Shown here: piece by piece, positions 32,384-38,462 of the stretch
Position numbering within the stretch: position 1 is the first letter of the stretch
Layout of the letters: each line of letters opens with the position of its first letter
Assembly (NCBI RefSeq): GCF_938045405.1
Contig: NZ_CALIMW010000070.1
Coordinates: 1-38,462 of the forward strand
DNA: 38,462 nucleotides
Direction: 5' to 3'
Source: an uncultured Campylobacter sp.
GTDB taxonomy: Bacteria > Campylobacterota > Campylobacteria > Campylobacterales > Campylobacteraceae
Program-made: the position numbers and the translations under genes
The notes under the pieces: generated by a model
What the model was told of the DNA's origin: nothing
Seen by the model: the letters and a program-made list of their open reading frames with translations, nothing else
Databases searched by the model: none

Positions 32384-32389
32384 TAAAAT
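32384..32389 (+). promoter_or_regulatory. -10 box of the glmU promoter
   Basis: TAAAAT preceded by an AT-rich stretch and a TGTG just upstream, about 30 bases before the glmU ATG. It is the start of all plus-strand transcription in the window. Confidence 0.55.
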
Positions 32390-32418
32390 TATCCGATTTT
32401 TGAAATTTAAGGGTAAAA

Positions 32419-33720
32419 ATGAACGACGTTTCGGTTATAGTTCTTGCCGCAGGACTCGGCACTCGGATGAAGTCGCAAAAAGCTAAAGTTCTTTTCGAGC
32501 TTTGCGGCGAGCCGATGATAATCCACATCTTAAAGAAAGCTTACGAAATTTCAAACGACGTGAGCGTGATTTTACACTATCAATTCGACGAGGTTAAAAG
32601 CGCGGTTCTAGCGCAGTTCCCAAACGCTAAAATTTACAAACAAGATCACGAGCATTTCCCCGGCACTGCGGGCGGACTAAAAGAGGTCGAAATCAGCGGA
32701 GCCAAAACGCTCATAATCTGCGGCGATATGCCTTTGGTAAAAAGCGCCGAGCTTCGCAAACTCTGCGAGGGGGACGCGGAAGTAAATTTAAGCGTTTTTA
32801 GCGCACGCGATCCATTCGGATACGGTCGCGTAATTACTCGCGGCGGCGAAATTTTAAAGATCGTCGAGCAAAAGGACGCAAACGAGGAAGAAAAGGCGGT
32901 AAAAGACGCAAACGCCGGCTGCTACTGCTTCAAAAGCGAGGCATTGAAACAAATTCTGCCGCAGATCAAACCAGATAACGCGCAAAAAGAATACTACCTC
33001 ACGGATGCAATCAAAATCGCCAAAGATATGGGCTTAAAATGCGCCGCCGTGTGGGTGGACGAGCAAAGCTTCATGGGCATAAACGATAAGCTCGCCCTCA
33101 GCATCGCCGAAAATTTAATGCAAAACGAGATCAAAGAAAATCTGATGAAGCAAGGCGTTTTGATGCGCCTACCGCAAAGCATCTACATCGATAGCAGAGC
33201 GAAATTTATCGGCGAATGCGAGCTGCAAGAAAACGTAAGCATCATCGGTCCTTGCGTGATCGAAAGCTCGCTCATCAAAAGCGGCTGCGTCATCGAAGAT
33301 AGCGTCGTAAAAAACTCCGACATCGGTCCGATGGCGCATCTGCGCCCAAAATGCGAAGTTATAGGCACTCATATCGGAAATTTCGTCGAGCTTAAAAACG
33401 CGAAAGTAAACAAGATCAAGGCGGGGCATTTAAGCTATCTTGGGGATTGCGAGATCGATGAGGGCAGCAATATCGGCTGCGGCACGATTACGTGCAACTA
33501 CGACGGCAAGAAAAAATACAAAACAATAATCGGCAAAAATGTCTTCATCGGCTCGGATACGCAGCTAGTAGCGCCCGTGCGGATAGCCGACGACGTCATA
33601 ATCGCTGCGGGCACGACGGTTACGAGCGACGTTCCGAGCGGCGCGCTGGCGATCAGCCGAAGCAAACAAATCAACAAAGATGGGTTTTTCCATAAATTTT
33701 TTAGGAGCGAAGATGAGTAA
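32419..33720 (+). CDS. glmU: Bifunctional UDP-GlcNAc pyrophosphorylase / GlcN-1-P acetyltransferase
   Basis: GlmU acetylates glucosamine-1-phosphate and then makes UDP-GlcNAc, precursor of peptidoglycan and LOS, in the cytoplasm. The 433 residues hold the nucleotidyltransferase signature LAAGLGTRMKSQKAKVL (9-25, Lys23), CGDMPLV near 98, and from about 250 a left-handed beta helix of hexapeptide repeats. The active-site segment KAGHLSYLGD lies near 335, followed by NIGCGTITCNYDGKKKYKT. The ATG has AAGGG 5 bases upstream. The end overlaps coaBC by 8 bases. Confidence 0.97.
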   Translation: MNDVSVIVLAAGLGTRMKSQKAKVLFELCGEPMIIHILKKAYEISNDVSVILHYQFDEVKSAVLAQFPNAKIYKQDHEHFPGTAGGLKEVEISGAKTLIICGDMPLVKSAELRKLCEGDAEVNLSVFSARDPFGYGRVITRGGEILKIVEQKDANEEEKAVKDANAGCYCFKSEALKQILPQIKPDNAQKEYYLTDAIKIAKDMGLKCAAVWVDEQSFMGINDKLALSIAENLMQNEIKENLMKQGVLMRLPQSIYIDSRAKFIGECELQENVSIIGPCVIESSLIKSGCVIEDSVVKNSDIGPMAHLRPKCEVIGTHIGNFVELKNAKVNKIKAGHLSYLGDCEIDEGSNIGCGTITCNYDGKKKYKTIIGKNVFIGSDTQLVAPVRIADDVIIAAGTTVTSDVPSGALAISRSKQINKDGFFHKFFRSEDE

Positions 33721-34894
33721 GAAAAAGGTTTTACTGGCGGTTTGCGGGAGTATCAGTTTTTACAAAGCGTTTGAAATTTTATCCGCTCTGAAAAAGTCGA
33801 ATTTCGACGTCTATGTCGCGCTTAGCGACGGCGTGCAGGAGTTTGTCAGCTACAAGGCATTCGAGGCGCTGTGCGATCACCCCGTGCTTTGCAAAGCCAA
33901 CGAGAACTGGCAGGCGGGCATCAACCACATCGCTTATTCTAAGGTGGATTTGGTTTTGATCGCGCCTGCAACGGCAAATACAATAAACAAGCTCGCGTGG
34001 GGCGTCTGCGACAACGTATTTTTAGAGGTGCTAAACGCGGCTTTTGCCCACGTCAAAGTAGTCATCGCGCCGGCCGCAAATCCCGCGCTACTTGAAAACA
34101 ACATCACGAAAAACTGCATCGATATGCTAAAAGCGAGCGTCAATGCGTATTTTGTGGATCCGATAGAAAAAACCCTAGCTTGTGGCGATACCGGCAAGGG
34201 CGGGCTAGCGAGCACCGAGGCGATCATGCAGACGCTAAAGCGCGCGCTTTACAACGATAAATTTTGGGAGGATAAAACCGTCATCATCACCGGAGGCGCG
34301 ACGATCGAAAAGATCGATAGCGTGCGCGGCATTACGAATTTCTCCAGCGGTAAAACCTCCAAAGCGATTGCCGACGCGCTGTTTTATCTGGGTGCAGACG
34401 TGACGCTGATCTCTAGCAACGAATATGAAAATTTACCGTACAAGCTCGTTAAATTTGAAAGCACTATCGGGCTAAAATCGGCGCTTGACAGCACAAAATT
34501 CCCCGACGGCGCATATTTGATAATGGCTGCCGCGGTAAGCGATTATTCGCCGAAAGTGCGCTATAAAGACAAAGTGAAAAAAGCGGAGATCGGCGAAATT
34601 TGGAATTTACGCCTGGGCGAAAACGAGGATATCTTAAGCTCCGTGCGCGGAAATATCAAAAAAGTGGGCTTTAAACTCGAAACCGACCGCGAAAACGCCG
34701 TCGGCGAGGCCAAACGCATGCTTAACGAAAAGCATCTCGACGCCGTCTGCCTAAACGTGCTGGACGACATCATTAGGCTCGGCGGCGACGTCCTTAAGGT
34801 CACCTTTATCACGAAAAACGATCAGGTCGTAATCGACACCGCGCCGAAGGACGAAGTCGCCCTAAAAATCGCGGCTGAGCTGAAAAAAATCTGA
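33713..34894 (+). CDS. coaBC: Bifunctional phosphopantothenoylcysteine decarboxylase / synthetase
   Basis: CoaBC (Dfp) carries out two consecutive steps of coenzyme A synthesis: CTP-dependent joining of cysteine to phosphopantothenate, then flavin-dependent decarboxylation. The N-terminal CoaC part has AVCGSISFYKAFE (9-21), the catalytic His in GINHIAYSKVD and APATANTINKLAWGVCDN. The CoaB part has ITGGATIEKIDSVRGITNFSSGKT near 190 and a C-terminal VKVTFI-type strand. I start at the ATG at 33713 (393 residues), which has AGGAG 6 bases upstream and overlaps the glmU stop; an in-frame ATG 33 bases earlier lies within glmU and has no ribosome site. Confidence 0.96.
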   Translation: MSKKKVLLAVCGSISFYKAFEILSALKKSNFDVYVALSDGVQEFVSYKAFEALCDHPVLCKANENWQAGINHIAYSKVDLVLIAPATANTINKLAWGVCDNVFLEVLNAAFAHVKVVIAPAANPALLENNITKNCIDMLKASVNAYFVDPIEKTLACGDTGKGGLASTEAIMQTLKRALYNDKFWEDKTVIITGGATIEKIDSVRGITNFSSGKTSKAIADALFYLGADVTLISSNEYENLPYKLVKFESTIGLKSALDSTKFPDGAYLIMAAAVSDYSPKVRYKDKVKKAEIGEIWNLRLGENEDILSSVRGNIKKVGFKLETDRENAVGEAKRMLNEKHLDAVCLNVLDDIIRLGGDVLKVTFITKNDQVVIDTAPKDEVALKIAAELKKI

Positions 34895-34897
34895 TCC

Positions 34898-35575
34898 GTG
34901 AATAGCCTAAATCATCTAGCCCTCGTGATGGACGGCAACGGGCGCTGGGCGAAAAAGCGCGGTCTGCTGCGCACCGGCGGGCACGAAGCAGGCGCGGAGG
35001 TTGTGGAGCAGATCTGCGAGTTTTGCATCGACGAAGGCATCGCAAACCTCACGCTCTACGCCTTTAGCACCGAAAATTGGAAGCGCCCGAAAAGCGAAGT
35101 GGAATTTTTGATGAAACTGCTTCAAAAATTCCTAATTTCGCGCCGCGAAAAATTTACCCAAAACGGGATAAAATTCTATCCGATCGGCGACATATCGGCT
35201 TTTGAGGGCGATCTGCGAAGCGAGATCGAATATCTTTCAAATTTAACTCAAAATGGGCGGGCACTAAATTTTAACCTAGCGATCAACTACGGCTCGCGAG
35301 ACGAGATCGTGCGAGCGTGCGAGCGGCTGCTTGCAAGCGGCGAGCGACTAAGCGAAGCGGGCATCGGCGCGCATCTGGATACCGCGCACAGCGGCGACGT
35401 GGATCTGCTGGTGCGTACGGGTGGCGAGCAGCGGCTGTCGAATTTCTTACTCTGGCAGGCAAGCTACGCCGAGCTTGCGTTTACGCCGACGCTGTGGCCG
35501 GATTTCACGCGCGAGGAGCTTGCGCGCATAGTGGATGATTTCCGTCGCAAACAACGCCGCTTCGGCGGTCTTTAA
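34898..35575 (+). CDS. uppS: Undecaprenyl diphosphate synthase (isoprenyl transferase)
   Basis: UppS condenses eight isopentenyl diphosphates in cis onto farnesyl diphosphate to make the C55 lipid carrier used for peptidoglycan and O-chain synthesis. The 225 residues carry all signature regions: VMDGNGRWAKKRG (10-22, catalytic Asp12), GHEAG, LYAFSTENWKRP, NYGSRDEIV and RTGGEQRLSNFLLWQASYAEL. It starts at a GTG 3 bases after the coaBC stop, so it depends on coupling. The product carrier would serve the O-antigen-ligase-like proteins encoded elsewhere in the window. Confidence 0.96.
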   Translation: MNSLNHLALVMDGNGRWAKKRGLLRTGGHEAGAEVVEQICEFCIDEGIANLTLYAFSTENWKRPKSEVEFLMKLLQKFLISRREKFTQNGIKFYPIGDISAFEGDLRSEIEYLSNLTQNGRALNFNLAINYGSRDEIVRACERLLASGERLSEAGIGAHLDTAHSGDVDLLVRTGGEQRLSNFLLWQASYAELAFTPTLWPDFTREELARIVDDFRRKQRRFGGL

Positions 35576-35893
35576 GCTGCGGCGCAGTCGCTCTAACGGT
35601 CGCTTTAAATTTTAAAATTTTAATTTGCAGAGCCGCATGCAACGCAGTAAATTTTAAAATTTAATCGCGGACGCTCGCGATACCATAGAAATTTTAAAAT
35701 TTCAGGATTTTAATTTGCAGCGTCATAAAATTTAAAATTTTAACTATGTAAGCGCGCGACGCCATAGAAATTTTAAATTTCGCCCTTTTAAATTTAAAGC
35801 CCTAGCGCGAGCCGTGTTGCGCGGCGCGGTAAATTTACGCGGCAGAATTTTAAAATCACGCCGCCCGTTCACGCAAGGACCGAAAGGAAGGCC
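35576..35893. repeat. 318-base spacer built of AAATTTTAAAATTT repeats
   Basis: No gene is visible. Exact palindromic AAATTTTAAAATTT lies at 35607-35620, 35649-35662 and 35689-35702. Longer direct repeats are interleaved: ATTTTAATTTGCAG at 35617 and 35707, and CCATAGAAATTTTAAA at 35683 and 35762. The end of the spacer carries the ribosome site (AAGGAAGG) of the next gene. Confidence 0.75.
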
Positions 35894-36319
35894 ATGAGCT
35901 ACTACATACAATGTGGTTGCGGCAAAAAGCTTACCAAAAAGCCGATGAAAACTCTAAGATGCCCAAGATGCGGCAGCGTGTATAAAAAACCAAAGAAATT
36001 TATACTGGCGGTCTACATTTGCCTGCTTGTGTTTTTTGTGCTAGCATTTGCTTTCATCCCCGATAAAATGGGGATTTTGGCATCCGCAGGCAGCGGGATA
36101 GGCGCATATATTATGTTTTTATGGATCGTAGATACTTTGAACTTCGATCTTTTGGACGCCGTGATATTGGTGGCGGGATTTTTGATTTTCGGCGGATTAT
36201 ATGAGGCATGGGGCGAGCCGCTAATCGCCGGGCTCATAGCCATTTTATTTTGCGTAGGCACGGCGGCGATTTTCGTAAAATTTTTCCCTTACGAGAGGCA
36301 AAAAATCAATGAAAACTAA
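35894..36319 (+). CDS. Zinc-ribbon membrane protein of unknown function
   Basis: A 141-residue protein. The N-terminus has CGC (Cys7, Cys9) and CPRC (Cys23, Cys26), a likely four-Cys zinc ribbon with an unusual first CxC pair, surrounded by Lys. Then come four hydrophobic segments (about 34-54, 60-77, 86-103, 106-130). The ribbon would face the cytoplasm by the positive-inside rule. AAGGAAGG lies 5 bases before the ATG, a very strong site. It stands alone between the repeat spacer and the prepilin peptidase gene, 65 bases upstream of it. No family function is recognised. Confidence 0.75.
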   Translation: MSYYIQCGCGKKLTKKPMKTLRCPRCGSVYKKPKKFILAVYICLLVFFVLAFAFIPDKMGILASAGSGIGAYIMFLWIVDTLNFDLLDAVILVAGFLIFGGLYEAWGEPLIAGLIAILFCVGTAAIFVKFFPYERQKINEN

Positions 36320-36384
36320 GAAATTTCTCGCTACCATAAAGCGTTTGATTAAATTTTAAAAAGTTAAAGTTCCAAAGGAAAAAG

Positions 36385-37140
36385 ATGGATTTAAATATCG
36401 TTTACGGCGTGATTTTTGCGGTATTCGGCACCTGCGTAGGCTCGTTTTGCAACGTCCTGATCTACCGCCTGCCGCGCGGACAGAGCGTAAATTTCCCCGC
36501 ATCGCACTGCCCAAAATGCTCTCACGCTTTAAAATTTTACCACAACATTCCGCTGCTTTCGTGGCTCTTTTTGGGCGGCAAATGCGCCTTTTGCAAAACC
36601 AAAATTTCGATCCGCTACCCGATCGTCGAGCTTTTAGGCGGCGCGCTTGCGCTTGCGGCGTATTTCGGCGAGCCCGATCTTGCAAAAGCCGCGGTGCTTG
36701 GGCTTTGCTTTATCTTGCTTATGGCGCTTTCGGCGATCGATTTTGAGTACAAAGCCGTACCGGAGAGCCTTCTTTACGTAGTTACGGCGCTTTCGCTTGC
36801 TTATACGCTGATGTATGATTTTAATCTCAGCGGCGTAGGCGCGGCGGCGGGATACGCGGCGATATTTTTCGTGCTACGCCTCATCGTCACCTTCGTGCTA
36901 AAGCGCGAAGCGATGGGCAGCGCGGATATTTTTATCGCGGGCGTTATGGGGGCGATTTTGGGCTGGAAGCTGGGCGGCATCTCGATCTACATCGGCGCGA
37001 TTTTGACGCTGCCTGCGTATCTCATCGCGCACAAAAGAGGCTATGAGCTGCCGTTCGTGCCGTTTTTATCGATGGGGCTGCTTCTTACTTTTATTTTTAG
37101 AGATCAAATTTTAAGGCTCTTGGACGTCATTTATGGATAG
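36385..37140 (+). CDS. Prepilin peptidase / N-methyltransferase (type IV leader peptidase)
   Basis: An inner-membrane aspartic protease that cuts leader peptides of type IV pilins and pseudopilins and methylates the new N-terminus. In Campylobacter such genes serve the type II-like DNA-uptake apparatus. The 251 residues have the N-terminal methyltransferase-associated domain with two CxxC pairs (Cys42/45, Cys67/70) that bind zinc, then the A24 domain with Asp119 (LSAIDFEYKAVP) and Asp181 in GSAD, the form here of the family GxGD motif. About seven hydrophobic segments. The ATG has AAAGGA; the end overlaps the next gene by 8 bases. Confidence 0.94.
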   Translation: MDLNIVYGVIFAVFGTCVGSFCNVLIYRLPRGQSVNFPASHCPKCSHALKFYHNIPLLSWLFLGGKCAFCKTKISIRYPIVELLGGALALAAYFGEPDLAKAAVLGLCFILLMALSAIDFEYKAVPESLLYVVTALSLAYTLMYDFNLSGVGAAAGYAAIFFVLRLIVTFVLKREAMGSADIFIAGVMGAILGWKLGGISIYIGAILTLPAYLIAHKRGYELPFVPFLSMGLLLTFIFRDQILRLLDVIYG

Positions 37141-38164
37141 GGTGCAGCGCTATTTATTTAGCAATTTCGTTAGTTCCTTCGCGTCGCTTTTCAGCACGCT
37201 TTTTATCATAATGTCGATCGTATTTTTCCTTCAGATCGCGCGCATTACGTCCTTTATCGAGATAAATTTTTCAGAGCTCGTAAAGCTCTATCTTTTCATG
37301 CTGCCGCGCATACTCATATTTACGGTGCCGATCGCGTTTTTCGTAGCGCTTAGCATCTCGCTTTTTAGGCTCTCTAAAGAGAACGAAACCATAGTAATAT
37401 TTACCATCGGCTACGCCACGCGCAAGATCGCGCTATTTTTCGGCATAAGCGCCGCGCTGTGCTCTTTGGCGCTGCTTTTCGTATCGCTTTTTATGATGCC
37501 GATAGCCGAAAATTTAAAGGACAATTTCATTGATTACAAAAAGATCAGCGCGACGCTAAATATCAAATCCAACGAATTCGGGCAGAAATTTTCCGACTGG
37601 CTCGTTTTTATCGATTCGCAGGAAAACAACGGCACAAGCACGCTGTATAAGGATCTCGTGCTGTATAATCCGGGCAACTCGCAGGATCACGAGCGGATGA
37701 TCGTAGCGCGCAGCGGCGAGTTTAAAAACGAAAACGCGAGCTTTTCCGCGATGCTGCACGACGGCAAAATTTACACGATGGGCGGCGAGCAGTGGCACGT
37801 AAGCGAGTTTGAAAGCCTAACTCTGCGCACGCAAAGCGACCGCAATATCCGCGGCGGAGGCGGCGTGATCGGATACTGGAGCGATATGAGCGGCAGCGAA
37901 AAGCGCAGGAAGGAATTTAGCATCTACACCCTCGTCTCGCTCTTTCCGCTGGCGAGCTTTCTGTTTGCGCTAAGCCTCGGCATCGTGACCTATCGCTACG
38001 AAAAGGGCTTCGTTTACGCGGGGATCTTCGGCGTGCTTTTTAGCTACTTTGCGATGATCATGCTGCTCTCTAAATACCCAAGCATCGCGCTTCCCGTGAC
38101 ATTTGGCGTTACGCTTATCGGCTCGCTGCTTTACTACAGGATCAAAATTGCCCCGAGATACTGA
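37133..38164 (+). CDS. LptF/LptG (YjgP/YjgQ)-family permease
   Basis: A member of the LPS export permease family, which with LptB and LptC extracts lipopolysaccharide from the inner membrane. The 343 residues show three N-terminal helices (about 12-35, 58-78, 95-118), a periplasmic beta-rich domain (130-265) and three C-terminal helices (270-340), the standard layout. Motifs: RVQRYLFSNFVSSFASLFSTL at the N-terminus and LFRLSKENETIVIFTIGY in the coupling helix region. Whether it is LptF or LptG cannot be told from one copy. The ATG overlaps the prepilin peptidase stop. Confidence 0.92.
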   Translation: MDRVQRYLFSNFVSSFASLFSTLFIIMSIVFFLQIARITSFIEINFSELVKLYLFMLPRILIFTVPIAFFVALSISLFRLSKENETIVIFTIGYATRKIALFFGISAALCSLALLFVSLFMMPIAENLKDNFIDYKKISATLNIKSNEFGQKFSDWLVFIDSQENNGTSTLYKDLVLYNPGNSQDHERMIVARSGEFKNENASFSAMLHDGKIYTMGGEQWHVSEFESLTLRTQSDRNIRGGGGVIGYWSDMSGSEKRRKEFSIYTLVSLFPLASFLFALSLGIVTYRYEKGFVYAGIFGVLFSYFAMIMLLSKYPSIALPVTFGVTLIGSLLYYRIKIAPRY

Positions 38165-38462
38165 AAAAGACTCCAAGCTTTGCCGCGGCGAAATTTTAAA
38201 TAAAAGCTCGTCCGCTCGAAATTTAGCGGATAAAATTTCGACGAGCAAGTCTAGCGCGTCTAAAATTTTGCGTGGCGTAAATTTAAAACGCGAAGCGCAA
38301 AACGGCGAGCAGGTTTTGATCTTAAACGACGAGTTTTCAAATTTTAAAAATTCTGCTCTCGCAAGCTCGGCGAGCAATACGGCTACCTATACTGCGCCCG
38401 ATTGCAGTTTGAATCACGAAAGCGCCGAGCAAAGCTCTAGCGCCGTTTGTGCCAAAAAGGCT
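38148..38462 (+). CDS. Unfinished low-complexity reading frame at the window end
   Basis: A frame with no stop runs from a TTG at 38148 (overlapping the lptF/G-like gene by 17 bases, with AGG 8 bases upstream) to the end of the window: 105 codons. The peptide is rich in Ser, Ala, Asn and Lys (NKSSSARNLADKISTSKSS, ALASSASNTATY), like the inserts found in other genes here. No ATG is available in the frame. The next gene in related genomes is often truA, but no TruA motif is visible within this part. It may be the low-complexity front part of a gene that continues beyond the window, or chance. Confidence 0.4.
   Translation, partial: MPRDTEKDSKLCRGEILNKSSSARNLADKISTSKSSASKILRGVNLKREAQNGEQVLILNDEFSNFKNSALASSASNTATYTAPDCSLNHESAEQSSSAVCAKKA

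Noticed and set aside
35576..35893. Replication origin (DnaA boxes) or attachment site in the AT-rich spacer
   Set aside because: No TTATCCACA-like boxes or integrase gene were seen; the AT-rich words are spread over all spacers.
37970..38377. 135-codon minus-strand frame at the window end
   Set aside because: Most of it is antisense to the LptF/G-like gene. The part beyond could in principle be coding, but there is no ribosome site and all genes here point the other way.

Overview
The window looks like a chromosomal segment of a Campylobacter-type epsilonproteobacterium. Three things suggest this: the gene order rpmH-rnpA-yidD-yidC-jag-mnmE, the glmU-coaBC-uppS block followed by a prepilin peptidase and an LptF/G-type permease, and short AT-rich leaders with TATAAT-like -10 boxes and little visible -35. 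Coding DNA is moderately GC-rich for the genus, while spacers are full of AAATTTTAAAATTT-like words, which points to the C. gracilis/C. showae side of the genus. That species-level guess is inference. No phage, insertion sequence, CRISPR array, rRNA or tRNA was seen.

Layout: everything from 36 to 32268 is on the minus strand and everything from 32419 onward is on the plus strand, with one divergent promoter region between. In minus-strand transcription order there are: an EamA-type transporter; a MacA-MacB-TolC efflux set with a small exported protein; the translation and membrane-insertion block rpmH, rnpA, yidD, yidC, jag, mnmE; a long lipooligosaccharide (LOS) operon (lipid A acyltransferase, ELM1-like glycosyltransferase, several GT4 enzymes, two O-antigen-ligase-like proteins, two NodB-type deacetylases, a GT2); purL; a TerB/J-domain membrane protein; three paralogous lipoproteins around a ClpP-fold SDH-family protein; purH; and an exported MsrA with a stub of MsrB. 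The plus strand carries glmU, coaBC, uppS, a zinc-ribbon membrane protein, a prepilin peptidase, an LptF/G-like permease and an unfinished low-complexity reading frame.

The LOS operon is tightly coupled, with most junctions being ATGA or TGATG stop/start overlaps. It seems to contain a duplicated cassette (deacetylase, GT4, ligase), one copy of which is partly replaced by much more AT-rich DNA. rpmH (44 aa) and the full length of rnpA, which appears to use an ATT start inside rpmH, were recovered by reading the sequence directly.

The most unusual signal is a set of Asn/Ser/Ala-rich or charged in-frame inserts in otherwise conserved proteins (MnmE, Jag, YidC, an ELM1-like protein, two glycosyltransferases, perhaps the last frame). 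Inserts in unrelated genes share short modules, notably ASQN-KTG and TNSIFAPL, at both peptide and DNA level. This suggests a short element that spreads or is templated while keeping the reading frame.
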